DNA of 64,000 bases from Pigmentiphaga sp. NML030171 (GCF_002188635.1 NZ_NINX01000029.1:62001-126000); one strand, 5' to 3'. Positions 1 through 9,335 are shown, counted from the first letter of the stretch. Numbers and translations: made by a program. The notes: generated by a model from the letters alone, not told the origin.

Positions 1-7
1 CTCCAGA

Positions 8-1588
8 TTACCGCGCTGGCAGCTGGTAGCTCCAGGTCTCGGTCAACGCGCGCTTGCCCTCGACCAGCGCGGCCCGCATCTCGACCGGCCGTTTCGGGTC
101 CTTGACCTTGACTCGCAGCGTCAGGCGCCAGCCCTGGATGGCGGGATTGCGCTGCAGGACATTCTCGATCAGCTCGGCGTTGTCGCCCACGCTGACCTCG
201 GCGCCCACCGTGGCATCGGGCGAGAGCCGCGCCAGGACCGGTCCTTCGAAATCCACGATCAGGGCCGTGCTGCCGTCCAGGTGGCGGATCAGGTTGGCCT
301 GGCGGATCTCGCCGTCGGTCCGCAGCGTCTGCTTGACCCAACCCACGTCCTTCTCGATCAGCGCGGGTTCGTTCATCGTCCAGTGGATGCGGTAGTCGTG
401 GCGCATGGGCTGGCCCTTGGGCGGCACCACGTCCGGCGTCCAGAACGCGACGATGTTGTCATTGGTCTCGTCCGCCGTCGGGATCTCGACCAGCTCCACC
501 TTGCCCGGCCCCCAGTTGCCCTTGGGCTCGATCCACGCGCTGGGGCGCAGGTCGTAGCGGTCGGCCAGGTCCTCGTAGCGGGAGAACTCGTGCCCCCGCT
601 GCAGCAGGCCGAACCCCTTGGGATCGGTCACCTGGAATGAGCTGACCGACAGCGTGGGCGGGTTGTTCAGGGGCCGCCACAGCCATTCCCCGCTGCCGGT
701 GTGGATGGCCAGGCCGTTGGAATCATGCAGCGCCGGACGGAAGTTGTTGCCCCGCACGCCCTGGTTCGGCCCGTACAGGAACATGCTCGTCAGCGGCGCA
801 ACGCCCAGCTTGTTGATCTGGCCGCGCAGGAACACGCGCGACTCGACGTCCAGCACGGCGTCCTCGCCCGGCCGCAGCACGAAGCGGTAGGCGCCGGTGG
901 CGCGCGGCGAATCCATCAAGGCGTAGATCACCAGGAAGCGGTCCTGGGGCTTGGGCCGTTCGATCCAGAACTCGCGAAAGCGCGGGAACTCCTCGGCCAT
1001 GCCGTCCTTCCACGCGGTGTCCAGGGCCAGGCCCCGCGCCGACAGGCCGTAAACCTGGCCCTTGCCGATCACGCGGAAATAGCTCGCGCCCAGCATGCTC
1101 ATGATTTCGTCGTGCACGCCATCGCGATTGATGGGATAGAGCACGCGAAAGCCCGCGTAGCCCAGGTTGCGCGTCGTGTTCGCATCGAAGGACATGCCGC
1201 CGAAGTCGAACTTGGCGGGGTCGTACTTGATCTCGTGGACCTGGCCGTCGACCACCTCGTTGATGCCGACCGGCGTGGAGAAATGCATGCCCTGGTGGTA
1301 GAACGCCAACCTGAACGGCGTATCGCGGTCGTGCCACTCGAACTGGTCGCGGCGTGGCTGGATGCGCAGGTAATCGGCGAACTGCATCTTGCTGAAGGCC
1401 GGCGGCAGGTTGCTGACCGGGGCCTGGTAGGCCCGGTCGGCAAGCGTCCTGGCCCGCGCCGTCACGTCGTCGAGCGTAAAGGCGCTTGCCGTGGCCGCGC
1501 CCAGCAAGGACAACAAGACCGTGGCGATCCCGAGCGACACAGGCGCGAACCTGTTGCGCGCGAAGCTGGCTACGTCTGCAAAACCCAC
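8..1588 (-). CDS. opgG: Periplasmic glucan biosynthesis protein OpgG (MdoG)
   Basis: Full-length OpgG/MdoG family protein (526 residues; E. coli OpgG is about 510). It acts in the periplasm with the membrane glucosyltransferase OpgH to build osmoregulated periplasmic glucans. A hydrophobic segment at about residues 17-33 ends in an ATASA cleavage site near residue 36, and the mature protein opens with FTLDDV. The n-region has no twin arginine, which favours OpgG over the Tat-exported OpgD. The start is GTG at 1586-1588, chosen because AGGGAG lies about 8 nt upstream and the signal peptide follows at once. The stop is at 8-10, so opgH, the usual downstream partner, would lie outside the window. 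The gene is divergent from the beta-glucosidase gene. Confidence 0.93.
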   Translation of the reverse strand: MGFADVASFARNRFAPVSLGIATVLLSLLGAATASAFTLDDVTARARTLADRAYQAPVSNLPPAFSKMQFADYLRIQPRRDQFEWHDRDTPFRLAFYHQGMHFSTPVGINEVVDGQVHEIKYDPAKFDFGGMSFDANTTRNLGYAGFRVLYPINRDGVHDEIMSMLGASYFRVIGKGQVYGLSARGLALDTAWKDGMAEEFPRFREFWIERPKPQDRFLVIYALMDSPRATGAYRFVLRPGEDAVLDVESRVFLRGQINKLGVAPLTSMFLYGPNQGVRGNNFRPALHDSNGLAIHTGSGEWLWRPLNNPPTLSVSSFQVTDPKGFGLLQRGHEFSRYEDLADRYDLRPSAWIEPKGNWGPGKVELVEIPTADETNDNIVAFWTPDVVPPKGQPMRHDYRIHWTMNEPALIEKDVGWVKQTLRTDGEIRQANLIRHLDGSTALIVDFEGPVLARLSPDATVGAEVSVGDNAELIENVLQRNPAIQGWRLTLRVKVKDPKRPVEMRAALVEGKRALTETWSYQLPAR

Positions 1589-1878
1589 TAGTTTCTCCCT
1601 GGAACGATGTGGACGGTGGAACCCCGAGTCGGGTTACGACCGCCGCAAGGCACGATGATTCCTCGATCCGGGGGTCCCGGACCGTCGCGGTTGTAACAAG
1701 CCGTCTGGCGCACCAACGCCCGCGCGCCCTGCCGCCACGCGGCCCGGGCGAAACGGAAAGTATCACAGCCGAACGCCGCGCCAGGGCGCACGAGGGCAGA
1801 ATCGCGCCGTGCACCCGTACAATCGGGCGACCTTCCGCGGCGCCGCGTCCCGCGTCGCCGCTCCCCAGGCCCGCCCCC
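1589..1878. other. Divergent intergenic region opgG / GH3 glucosidase
   Basis: About 290 bases between two divergent genes. It must hold promoters for both. The only element I can place firmly is the opgG ribosome binding site (AGGGAG, about 1596-1601 on the minus strand). A GATACT hexamer preceded by TGT on the minus strand near 1757-1765 could be an extended -10, but no convincing -35 accompanies it. If the glucosidase starts at GTG 1987 instead of ATG 1879, this region is about 110 bases longer. Confidence 0.4.
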
Positions 1879-4284
1879 ATGGAGGACGACCACTTGGCGC
1901 CAAGTTCATCCCATCGATTCCGCCTTCTCCCCCATCCTCCCCTGGCCCGCCCTTCGCGCGGGACGGCCGGCGCCGCTGGCCGGTCGGTGGCGAAGCGGCT
2001 CGCCCTGGGCCTGTGCGCCTTCCTGCTCGCTTCCGGCGGCGCCCGCGCCGCGGCCAACCCCGCGCTGCTGAACGACAAGGATGCCTTCATCGCCGACCTG
2101 ATGTCGCAGATGACGCTGGACGAGAAGATCGGCCAGCTGCGCCTGATCAGCATCGGCCCGGACATGCCGCGCGAGAAGATCGCCAAGGAGATCGCGGCCG
2201 GCCGCATAGGCGGCACGTTCAACTCGGTCATCCACGTCGACAACCGCATGATGCAGGATGCCGCCGCCAGGAAGAGCCGCCTCCGCATCCCGCTGTTCTT
2301 CGCCTATGACGTCGTGCACGGCCACCGGACCATCTTCCCCATCGGCCTGGGCCTGGCGTCGAGCTGGGACATGGGCGCGATCGAACGTGCCGCGCGCGTG
2401 TCCGCCATCGAGGCCGCCGCCGACAGCCTGGACATGACCTTCGCCCCCATGGTGGACATCTCGCGCGATCCGCGTTGGGGCCGCACCTCGGAAGGGTTCG
2501 GCGAAGACCCCTATCTGGTCTCACGCATCGCGCGGGCCACCGTCAAGGGCTACCAGGGCCCGTCGCCGGCGCGGGCCGACAGCATCATGGCCAGCGTCAA
2601 GCATTTCGCGCTGTACGGCGCGGTCGAAGGCGGCCGCGACTACAACGTCGTCGACATGAGCCCCCTGCGCATGTACCAGGACTACCTGCCCCCTTACCGC
2701 GCGGCCATCGACGCCGGAGCTGGCGGCGTGATGGTGGCGCTGAACTCCATCAACGGCATCCCCGCCAGCGCCAACACCTGGCTGCTGCAGGACCTGCTGC
2801 GCAAGGACTGGGGGTTCCGGGGCATCGCCATCAGCGACCATGGCGCCATCACCGAGCTGGTCCGCCACGGCGTGGCGCGCGACGACCGCGAGGCCGCGCG
2901 GCTTGCCATCAAGGCGGGCGTGGACATGAGCATGGCCGACACGCTGTACCTGCAGGAGCTGCCCGGCCTGGTCAAGTCGGGCGAAGTCACCGTCGCGGAG
3001 ATCGACCGCTCGGTGCGCAACGTACTGGGTGCCAAGTACGACATGGGCTTGTTCCACGACCCCTACCTGCGCATCGGCGCCGCGGCCGACGATCCGCCCG
3101 ACCTTTATGCCGAAAGCCGCATGCACCGCGCCGACGCGCGCGAGCTGGCGCGCAAATCGCTGGTCCTGCTGGAGAACCGCAACCAGACCCTTCCCCTGGC
3201 CAGGACGGCCACCGTCGCGCTGGTCGGTCCGCTGGCCGATTCGCCGCTGGACATGATGGGCAGCTGGTCGGCGGCCGGCAAGAGCGAATCCTCGATCACG
3301 CTGCGGCAAGGCATGGAAGAAGCCATGCGCGGCCAGGGCCGCCTGCTCTACGCGCGAGGGGCCAACGTCACCGATGATGCGCGCATCGTCGACTACCTGA
3401 ACTTCCTGAACTGGGACAACAAGGAAGTCTTCCAGGACCCGCGGCCGCCCGCCGACATGATCGCCGAAGCCGTCGGCATCGCCAGGCAGGCCGACGTCAT
3501 CGTCGCCGCGGTGGGCGAATCGCGCGGCATGTCGCATGAATCCTCCAGCCGCACCCGGCTGGACATTCCCGCCAGCCAGCGCGCGCTGCTGCATGCGCTC
3601 AAGGCCACGGGCAAGCCGCTGGTGCTGGTGCTGATGAACGGCCGGCCGCTGGACCTGCAATGGGAGAGCGCCAACGCCGATGCCCTGCTCGAGACCTGGT
3701 ACAGCGGCACCGAGGGCGGCCATGCGATCGCCGACGTCGTGTTCGGCGACTACAATCCCGCCGGCAAGCTGCCCATCTCCTTCCCCCGCTCGATCGGCCA
3801 GATTCCGACCTACTACAACCATCCCCGAGTGGGCCGGCCCTTCGTCGAAGGCAAGCCGGGCAACTATACCTCGCAGTACTTCGAGGAAAAGAACGGGCCG
3901 CTTTATCCGTTCGGGTACGGCTTGAGCTATACCGGCTTCAGCCTGTCGGACGTCGTGCTGGACAGCGCCACGATGGCCCGGGGCGGCAAGCTCGGGGCCC
4001 AGGTCAACCTGAAGAACACCGGCACGCGGCGCGGCGAGACGGTGGTGCAGCTATACATCCACGATGCCGCCGCCTCGGTCGTGCGGCCGGTGAAGGAGCT
4101 GCGGGGCTTCCAGCGCATCGCGCTGGAACCGGGCGAGACACGCACCGTGCGCTTCGAGATCGACGAGAACGACCTGAAGTTCTTCGATGCCCGCCTCCAG
4201 CACGTGGCGGAACCCGGAGACTTCGAGGTCCAGATCGGGCTGGATTCCCAGGACGTCAAGCGCGCCAGCTTCACGCTGCGCTGA
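1879..4284 (+). CDS. bglX: Glycoside hydrolase family 3 beta-glucosidase (BglX-like)
   Basis: Exported GH3 enzyme that releases terminal beta-linked glucose. Numbering from ATG 1879 (801 residues), the N-terminal TIM-barrel domain carries KHF(A)LYG (K241, H242) and the nucleophile motif ISDHGA with Asp320; the motifs match E. coli BglX closely. The second domain contains GESRGMSHESSS, where the acid/base glutamate is expected, and a fibronectin-III-like domain ends the protein (about 700-801). Start is uncertain: ATG 1879 gives a long positively charged leader, while an in-frame GTG at 1987 begins a textbook signal peptide (AKRLALGLCAFLL then ASGGARA). Neither has a good Shine-Dalgarno. It is divergent from opgG, so a role with periplasmic glucans is possible but inferred only from position. 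Confidence 0.9.
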   Translation: MEDDHLAPSSSHRFRLLPHPPLARPSRGTAGAAGRSVAKRLALGLCAFLLASGGARAAANPALLNDKDAFIADLMSQMTLDEKIGQLRLISIGPDMPREKIAKEIAAGRIGGTFNSVIHVDNRMMQDAAARKSRLRIPLFFAYDVVHGHRTIFPIGLGLASSWDMGAIERAARVSAIEAAADSLDMTFAPMVDISRDPRWGRTSEGFGEDPYLVSRIARATVKGYQGPSPARADSIMASVKHFALYGAVEGGRDYNVVDMSPLRMYQDYLPPYRAAIDAGAGGVMVALNSINGIPASANTWLLQDLLRKDWGFRGIAISDHGAITELVRHGVARDDREAARLAIKAGVDMSMADTLYLQELPGLVKSGEVTVAEIDRSVRNVLGAKYDMGLFHDPYLRIGAAADDPPDLYAESRMHRADARELARKSLVLLENRNQTLPLARTATVALVGPLADSPLDMMGSWSAAGKSESSITLRQGMEEAMRGQGRLLYARGANVTDDARIVDYLNFLNWDNKEVFQDPRPPADMIAEAVGIARQADVIVAAVGESRGMSHESSSRTRLDIPASQRALLHALKATGKPLVLVLMNGRPLDLQWESANADALLETWYSGTEGGHAIADVVFGDYNPAGKLPISFPRSIGQIPTYYNHPRVGRPFVEGKPGNYTSQYFEEKNGPLYPFGYGLSYTGFSLSDVVLDSATMARGGKLGAQVNLKNTGTRRGETVVQLYIHDAAASVVRPVKELRGFQRIALEPGETRTVRFEIDENDLKFFDARLQHVAEPGDFEVQIGLDSQDVKRASFTLR

Positions 4285-4289
4285 CCGCG

Positions 4290-4315
4290 GCGGGCCGCCC
4301 GCCGGGGCGGCCCGC
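4290..4315. terminator. Perfect GC-rich hairpin between convergent genes
   Basis: GCGGGCCGCC (4290-4299) and GGCGGCCCGC (4306-4315) form a perfect 10-bp stem with a 6-nt loop. It lies between the stop codons of the convergent glucosidase and Bug-receptor genes. There is no U-tract on either strand, so it is a probable bidirectional terminator or a 3'-end stabiliser rather than a canonical intrinsic terminator. Confidence 0.55.
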
Positions 4316-4317
4316 TG

Positions 4318-5283
4318 CTAGTCGGGCTTGATCTGGTGGGCGTCGATAACCTGCTTCCACTTGGCGCGCTCCTTCGCGGCATAGGCGCCGAAGGCGTCGC
4401 CCGACAGCTCCAGCGGCGCGCCGCCCAGGGCCTTGATCCGCTCGTCCACCTCCGGATCCTTCAGCGCCGCGGCGACGGCCGCGGCCAGCCGGTCCACCAC
4501 CGGTCGCGGCGTGGCGGCCGGCGCGAACAGGCCGAACCAGCCGGTGGCCTCGAAACCCGCGATGCCGCTCTCGGCCACGGTCGGCACATCGGGCACCAGG
4601 CTGCTGCGCGTGGCACCCGTGACCGCGAGCGGCTTGAGCCGACCGCCCTGGATCATGGGCAGCAAGGTATTGATGTCGCCTGACATGAATTGCACCACCC
4701 CGCTGGCGACGTCGTTCATCGCTGGCGAAGCGCCCTTGTAGGGAATGTGGACCATCTCCACCTTCGCCATCGTCTTGAGCAGTTCCCCTACCAGGTGGTT
4801 GGTAGTGCCCGTGCCGGGAGAAGCGAAATTGATGGCGCCAGGCTTGCGCCGGGCCAGTTCCACCAGCCCCTTCACATCATTGGCCGGCAGGTTGCGGTTC
4901 GCCACCAGCATGAACGGCACCGAGGCCACGGCAGCGACCGGCCGCAGGTCCCGGGCAGGGTCGTAAAGGAGCTTGGGATCAAGGCTGGGGCTGATGGCGA
5001 TCGGGCCATTGCTGCCCAGCAAGAGGGTATAGCCGTCGGCCGGCGCCCGCACCACGGCCAGCGACCCCAGCGCCCCGGCCGCTCCCGGCCGATTCTCGAC
5101 GATGACCGACTGCCCCAGTTGCTTGCCCAGCGACTGCGCCACGGCGCGCGCCACGGCGTCCGTCCCGCCCGCGGGCGCGAACGGCACCACCAGCTTGACC
5201 GGGGCCGAGGGAAAAGGTTGGGCCAGCGCCATGGGCAACGGCGCCGCCAGCAGCAACGACGCAAAAATGCCGAAGCGATGCAT
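4318..5283 (-). CDS. Bug-type tripartite tricarboxylate transporter substrate-binding protein
   Basis: Periplasmic solute receptor of the Bug/TctC family (321 residues). A signal peptide (MHRFGIF..., cleaved after ALA near residue 22) is followed by the family opening PVKLVVPFAPAGGTD, the ENRPGAAG segment, the HIPYKG motif and the VPDVPTVAESG motif. Start ATG 5281-5283 is chosen for an AGGAGA ribosome binding site 6-7 nt upstream and the signal peptide. No TctA/TctB membrane genes are adjacent, so it is an orphan receptor. It lies 56 nt downstream of the RraA-like gene on the same strand and is probably co-transcribed with it, suggesting that it binds the carboxylate handled by that enzyme. 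Confidence 0.92.
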   Translation of the reverse strand: MHRFGIFASLLLAAPLPMALAQPFPSAPVKLVVPFAPAGGTDAVARAVAQSLGKQLGQSVIVENRPGAAGALGSLAVVRAPADGYTLLLGSNGPIAISPSLDPKLLYDPARDLRPVAAVASVPFMLVANRNLPANDVKGLVELARRKPGAINFASPGTGTTNHLVGELLKTMAKVEMVHIPYKGASPAMNDVASGVVQFMSGDINTLLPMIQGGRLKPLAVTGATRSSLVPDVPTVAESGIAGFEATGWFGLFAPAATPRPVVDRLAAAVAAALKDPEVDERIKALGGAPLELSGDAFGAYAAKERAKWKQVIDAHQIKPD

Positions 5284-5339
5284 GAAAGTCTCCTGATCTT
5301 GTCGCGGGACGGCCCGCGCGGCCGTCCCCATGTCCGGTG

Positions 5340-6128
5340 TCAGTCGTAGCGCTTGCGGAAAAGGGGGCGCAATTCGGAAATGGGCGCCTTGGATACGATC
5401 AGTTCCCGCATCTTGTCCTCGGCACCGCCGACCTTCTCGGCCTCGTCGATCAAAGGCTCGATGAACTCGGCCGGGACCACGCAGATGCCTGAATCGTCAG
5501 CCACGATGAGGTCACCCGGATAGACCACGATGTCGTGCACGCGCACCGGTCCGTTGATCTCCATGGCCTCCATCCGGAACTTGCCGGTGATGGGGGTCAC
5601 GCCCGCGGCCCAGACCGGATAGTCGATCTCGCGAATGGCCGGCAGGTCGCGCACCGCGCCGTTGACGATCGCCCCGGCGAACCCGTGGGTCTTGGCCACC
5701 AGCGCCGATTGCCCGCCCATGTTCGAGACGTTCAGGTCGCCGCCGAAGTCGGCCACCAGCACGTCGCCCGGCTCGGACAGATAGTAGATCTCGCGCGTGG
5801 ACATCTTGATGGGCTCCTTGTCCAGGTAGCCCTGCGTGGGCGTCTTGCGCTCGGGCATGGAGCGCAGGGTGACGGCATGGCCCACGATCTTCCTGCCGCT
5901 TTGCAGCGGCTTGATGTGCGAAGCGGCGACCACCCCGCACACGCCGAAGCCGTCCAGCAGGTCGGACACGGTGGTGGTCAGGTCGGGCAGCGCCAGGTAA
6001 CGCTCCACGACCGCCCGCGAGACACGGGGAAACTTGATGCGAGTGATGCGTTCTACCGGCACTTGCCCCCAGATCCGGCCCTGTTCCCGATATTCCTCGT
6101 AGTCCTTCAGCACTTCCTCTCGGCGCAT
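5340..6128 (-). CDS. RraA-like (demethylmenaquinone methyltransferase family) aldolase/lyase
   Basis: Member of the RraA fold that includes 4-hydroxy-4-methyl-2-oxoglutarate and 4-carboxy-4-hydroxy-2-oxoadipate aldolases (262 residues). Visible family features are the GxxxxNGxxRD stretch (GAIVNGAVRDLPAI) and YPGDLIVADDSGICVVP, with an N-terminal extension relative to the roughly 160-residue RraA. Start ATG 6126-6128 has AAGGAAGG 6 nt upstream. It is first in a minus-strand pair with the Bug receptor and divergent from an IclR regulator, the usual arrangement for a small catabolic operon under its own regulator. The catalytic activity (pyruvate aldolase or decarboxylase) is family-based and the substrate is unknown. 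Confidence 0.82.
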   Translation of the reverse strand: MRREEVLKDYEEYREQGRIWGQVPVERITRIKFPRVSRAVVERYLALPDLTTTVSDLLDGFGVCGVVAASHIKPLQSGRKIVGHAVTLRSMPERKTPTQGYLDKEPIKMSTREIYYLSEPGDVLVADFGGDLNVSNMGGQSALVAKTHGFAGAIVNGAVRDLPAIREIDYPVWAAGVTPITGKFRMEAMEINGPVRVHDIVVYPGDLIVADDSGICVVPAEFIEPLIDEAEKVGGAEDKMRELIVSKAPISELRPLFRKRYD

Positions 6129-6229
6129 GATCCTTCCTTTGTTGGATAAAATTTTTCCCATATTAGGAGAAATAAATTTTTCCGTCAAAGAGAGAATTTT
6201 TACTATTCCCACAATTACGAAGAAGTGCG
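6129..6229. promoter_or_regulatory. AT-rich divergent promoter/operator region with repeated AATTTTT(C/A)C
   Basis: This short stretch is strikingly AT-rich compared with its surroundings. AATTTTTCC occurs at 6150-6158 and 6175-6183, and AATTTTTAC at 6195-6203, all in the same orientation (steps of 25 and 20 bases). It separates the RraA-like gene from the IclR regulator, so the repeats are candidate IclR-regulator binding sites or curved promoter DNA. Confidence 0.55.
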
Positions 6230-7141
6230 ATGTTGTGCGATCATAGGAAAATCCTGATCCCGCCGCCGCCGATGCCCGTCCGTTCCCCTTCTCCCGCAGC
6301 GCTCCCTCCCATCCCGACCGACGCCACGCCGCCGCCAGCCACAGGCGAAAGCGCGGTCGGCCGGCTGCTGACCATCCTGGATCTCTTCACCGCCGACAAC
6401 CTGCAGATCCAGGTGGACGAAGTTGCCGCCTGGCTGGGCGTGGGCCGCTCCACCTGTTATCGCTACCTGCAGGAACTGAGCGATCGCGGGCTGCTGGCGC
6501 AGCGGGGCAAGGGCCGCTATTCGCTGGGCTCGCGCATCGTCGAACTCGAAAGGCTGCTGCAGCAATCGGATCCGCTGCTCAACGCCGGCAAGTCGGTCAT
6601 GGCAGGTATGGCCGACATCTGCGACAACCGGGCGCTGCTGCTATGCACCCTGTACAACGATCGCGTCCTGTGTACCCATCAGGTGGGCTCCAGCCACATC
6701 ATCCACGAAGGGGAGCGCATGCCGCTGTATCGTGGCCGTGGATCCGCCTTCCCCCTGTTCCAGGGCGCCGGCTCGCAAGCCATCCTGGCCAACCTGGCTC
6801 CGCATCAGATTCGGGCCCTGTACCTGGCGAAGCAGGCCGAGATCGCCGAGTCGGGACTGGGCCAGGACTGGCAGGAATTCCGCAGCGCCCTCGCGACCAT
6901 CCGCAAGCAGGGTTACGTGGCTACGGTGGGCAAGCGCAATCCCCGCATCCTGGCACTGGCCGTTCCGGTACGCCATGTCGACGGGCAAGTCATGGGCAGC
7001 TTGCTGCTGCTGACCGCCCACACCGAGGCGGAACGCGCCCAGGCTCTGGCTCTCGTTCCCCGCCTGCAGGCGGAAGCGGCGCGGATAGGCGAGTTCGAGC
7101 AACGCCTGTCGAGCGGCGACACGGTTCCACCGGCCAACTGA
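6230..7141 (+). CDS. IclR family transcriptional regulator
   Basis: Protein of 303 residues with a proline-rich leader, an IclR-type winged HTH (about residues 42-100: AVGRLLTILDLF ... VGRSTCYRYLQELSDRGLL) and a C-terminal effector-binding domain (about 115-290), where the family segment GxxxP is represented by RGRGSAFPLFQG. IclR proteins bind small acids and control adjacent catabolic genes. Divergence from the RraA/Bug operon across an AT-rich repeat-bearing gap suggests that it regulates them. Start is uncertain: ATG 6230 or ATG 6272; neither has a strong ribosome binding site, and the conserved domain begins well after both. Confidence 0.88.
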   Translation: MLCDHRKILIPPPPMPVRSPSPAALPPIPTDATPPPATGESAVGRLLTILDLFTADNLQIQVDEVAAWLGVGRSTCYRYLQELSDRGLLAQRGKGRYSLGSRIVELERLLQQSDPLLNAGKSVMAGMADICDNRALLLCTLYNDRVLCTHQVGSSHIIHEGERMPLYRGRGSAFPLFQGAGSQAILANLAPHQIRALYLAKQAEIAESGLGQDWQEFRSALATIRKQGYVATVGKRNPRILALAVPVRHVDGQVMGSLLLLTAHTEAERAQALALVPRLQAEAARIGEFEQRLSSGDTVPPAN

Positions 7142-7170
7142 AGACGGGGCTCTGCGCCCGTGGCGGCGGG

Positions 7171-7210
7171 CACCCAAAACAAAAGGCCGTGGAGTTGCCT
7201 CCACGGCCTT
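7171..7210 (-). terminator. Intrinsic terminator after rpsQ
   Basis: On the minus strand AAGGCCGTGGA (7210-7200) pairs perfectly with TCCACGGCCTT (7193-7183) around a 6-nt loop, an 11-bp stem, and is followed by TTTTGTTTTGGG. This is a strong rho-independent terminator about 40 nt after the rpsQ stop. It marks the end of the S10 operon in this genome. Confidence 0.92.
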
Positions 7211-7249
7211 GCGCCGGACATCTCGCGATGCCCGTTCAGCCTGCGGGGA

Positions 7250-7513
7250 TCAGATGATCCGCGCGGCTTCGACCAGACGGACCACCGACCAGGCCTTGGT
7301 CTTGGAAACCGGACGGGTTTCCGAGATCTCGACCAGATCACCGGTCTTGTACTGGTTGGTTTCGTCGTGAGCGTGGTACTTGGCGGACCGGACGACGATC
7401 TTGCCGTACAGCGGGTGCTTGACCCGGCGTTCGACCATCACGGTTACCGTCTTGTCCATCTTGTCGCTGACCACACGACCGGTCAGCGTACGCTTCAGCT
7501 TGGTTTCGCTCAT
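7250..7513 (-). CDS. rpsQ: 30S ribosomal protein S17
   Basis: 87-residue S17, a primary 16S rRNA-binding protein of the small subunit. The hallmark [14 protein letters not shown], the VKHPLYGK segment and [13 protein letters not shown] are all present, at the family's normal length. It starts 2 nt after the rpmC stop. It is the last gene of the S10 operon here: a terminator follows where most bacteria continue into rplN. Confidence 0.98.
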   Translation of the reverse strand: MSETKLKRTLTGRVVSDKMDKTVTVMVERRVKHPLYGKIVVRSAKYHAHDETNQYKTGDLVEISETRPVSKTKAWSVVRLVEAARII

Positions 7514-7515
7514 GT

Positions 7516-7707
7516 TTACTTCCCGGCTTTCTCGCGCAGCACGGTACGGACACGCGCGATGTCGCGGCGCACCTTGCCGAGCTGGCTGGTGTTGGAAAGC
7601 TGCTGGGTAGCCAGCTGCATGCGCAGACTGAACTGAGCCCTAAGCAGACCCTCGAGCTCCTTGCCGAGCTCGCCGGCGTCCTTCGAACGGAGTTCGCTTG
7701 CCTTCAT
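7516..7707 (-). CDS. rpmC: 50S ribosomal protein L29
   Basis: 63-residue L29, which sits near the polypeptide exit tunnel and contacts L23. It has the usual all-helical layout with [18 protein letters not shown] at the N-terminus and the [28 protein letters not shown]-type second helix pair. It lies between rplP (10-nt gap) and rpsQ (2-nt gap) in the standard S10 order. Confidence 0.97.
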   Translation of the reverse strand: MKASELRSKDAGELGKELEGLLRAQFSLRMQLATQQLSNTSQLGKVRRDIARVRTVLREKAGK

Positions 7708-7717
7708 TGCTATCTCC

Positions 7718-8134
7718 TTACGTTCCGAGATGACGCGTCACGAAGACGGTCGAGATCGGAAGCTTGGCAGCCGCCAGGCGGAACGCCTCGCGCGCCAGTT
7801 CTTCGTTGACGCCTTCCATTTCATACAGCACCTTGCCGGGCTGGATCTCGGCGACCCAGTACTCCGGGTTGCCCTTGCCGTTACCCATCCGGACTTCGGC
7901 GGGCTTCTGCGAGATCGGCTTGTCCGGGAAGACGCGGATCCAGATACGGCCGCCACGCTTGATGTGGCGGGTGATGGCACGACGGGCCGACTCGATCTGG
8001 CGAGCGGTCAGGCGGCCACGACCCGTGGCCTTCAGACCGAATTCGCCGAACGAGACATTGGCGCCGCGCGTGGCCAGGCCGGTATTGCGGCCCTTTTGTT
8101 CCTTGCGGTATTTCCTGCGCGATGGCTGCAGCAT
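7718..8134 (-). CDS. rplP: 50S ribosomal protein L16
   Basis: 138-residue L16, a component of the central protuberance near the A- and P-site tRNA. Family segments [17 protein letters not shown] and [20 protein letters not shown] are intact. Start ATG 8132-8134 lies 2 nt after the rpsC stop, indicating translational coupling. Confidence 0.98.
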   Translation of the reverse strand: MLQPSRRKYRKEQKGRNTGLATRGANVSFGEFGLKATGRGRLTARQIESARRAITRHIKRGGRIWIRVFPDKPISQKPAEVRMGNGKGNPEYWVAEIQPGKVLYEMEGVNEELAREAFRLAAAKLPISTVFVTRHLGT

Positions 8135-8136
8135 GC

Positions 8137-8991
8137 TTATTCTCCGTCTTTGGCAGGCGCGGCCGCGTCAGCAGCCGGCTTGCGCGGCGCACGCCGGGCA
8201 CCACCCTCGGGCGCGGCAGCAGCAGCTGCCTCGCCTTCGGGCCGGCGGCCGCCGCGACCACGACCAGCGCCGGGGCGGTTGCCCGGACGGTCGTTACGCG
8301 GGCCGCGGCGCGGCTTGCGCTCTTCGTCCTTGGTTGCTTCAGGGGCGGCGGCCAGCTCGGCCGAGCCCAGCGTGTCGCCCTTGTAGACCCACACCTTGAT
8401 GCCGATCAGACCATAGGTCGTACCGGCTTCGGACGTGCCGTAGTCGATGTTGGCGCGCAGGGTGTGCAGCGGCACACGGCCTTCGCGGTACCATTCGGTA
8501 CGGGCGATCTCGATGCCGTTCAGGCGACCGGCGCTCATGATCTTGATGCCCTGGGCACCCAGGCGCATGGCGTTCTGCATGGCGCGCTTCATCGCCCGGC
8601 GGAACATGATGCGCTTTTCGAGCTGCTGGGCGATCGAGTCGGCGATCAGCTGGGCGTCGATTTCCGGCTTGCGGATCTCTTCGATGTTGACGTGCACGGG
8701 CACGCCCATCAGACGCTGCAGATCGGCCTTCAGGATCTCGATGTCCTCGCCCTTCTTGCCGATCACGACGCCCGGACGAGCCGAGTAGACCGTGACGCGC
8801 GCGTTCTTGGCAGGACGCTCGATGACCACGCGACCCACGGAAGCGCCTTTCAGCTTCTTCTTCAGGTACTCGCGGACCTTGATGTCTTCCGCCAGCATGC
8901 CGGCGTAGGCGCTACCGCTGGCGTACCAGCGGGAGGACCAGTTACGGCTGACCGAGAGACGGAACCCGGTCGGGTGAATTTTCTGTCCCAT
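8137..8991 (-). CDS. rpsC: 30S ribosomal protein S3 with a long C-terminal tail
   Basis: 284-residue S3, part of the mRNA entry tunnel and helicase. The N-terminal domain opens [12 protein letters not shown], and the KH domain carries the [10 protein letters not shown] motif. The conserved protein ends near residue 230 (IKVWVYKGD). About 50 extra residues follow, rich in Arg, Gly, Pro, Ala and Glu ([16 protein letters not shown], alanine runs), making it longer than E. coli S3 (233 residues). The tail looks disordered. Basic S3 tails of this kind occur in related betaproteobacteria, so it is probably lineage-typical. Confidence 0.98.
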   Translation of the reverse strand: MGQKIHPTGFRLSVSRNWSSRWYASGSAYAGMLAEDIKVREYLKKKLKGASVGRVVIERPAKNARVTVYSARPGVVIGKKGEDIEILKADLQRLMGVPVHVNIEEIRKPEIDAQLIADSIAQQLEKRIMFRRAMKRAMQNAMRLGAQGIKIMSAGRLNGIEIARTEWYREGRVPLHTLRANIDYGTSEAGTTYGLIGIKVWVYKGDTLGSAELAAAPEATKDEERKPRRGPRNDRPGNRPGAGRGRGGRRPEGEAAAAAAPEGGARRAPRKPAADAAAPAKDGE

Positions 8992-9000
8992 CGTGGCTCC

Positions 9001-9330
9001 TTAGCTGCCGACCTTGACCACGATGTGGCAAGTCTGCTTCTCGATCTTGACGCCGCGGCCTTTGGCGCGGGCGTCGAAACGCTTGAGCGACGCACCCTTG
9101 TCGACGTAGATGGTTTTCACCTTCAGTTCGTCGATGTCGGCACCGTCGTTGTGCTCGGCATTCGCGATGGCGGATTCGACCGCCTTCTTGATGATGCCGG
9201 CGGACTTCTTGGGCGTGAACGTAAGAATGTTGATGGCCTGGGCCACCGACTTGCCGCGGATCATATCCGCGACCAGACGGGCCTTCTGGGCCGACACGCG
9301 TACGCCACGAACAATCGCAGTGGTTTCCAT
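9001..9330 (-). CDS. rplV: 50S ribosomal protein L22
   Basis: 109-residue L22, whose beta-hairpin lines the exit tunnel and is a site of macrolide resistance mutations. It opens [20 protein letters not shown], and the hairpin [20 protein letters not shown] is complete with no deletion. It lies 5 nt after rpsS and 9 nt before rpsC on the minus strand. Confidence 0.98.
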   Translation of the reverse strand: METTAIVRGVRVSAQKARLVADMIRGKSVAQAINILTFTPKKSAGIIKKAVESAIANAEHNDGADIDELKVKTIYVDKGASLKRFDARAKGRGVKIEKQTCHIVVKVGS

Positions 9331-9335
9331 CGCGC

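Noticed and set aside
2475-3822. Overlapping open frames on both strands within the GH3 glucosidase
   Set aside because: Arg/Gly-rich translations with no recognisable motif; they result from low stop-codon frequency at high GC.
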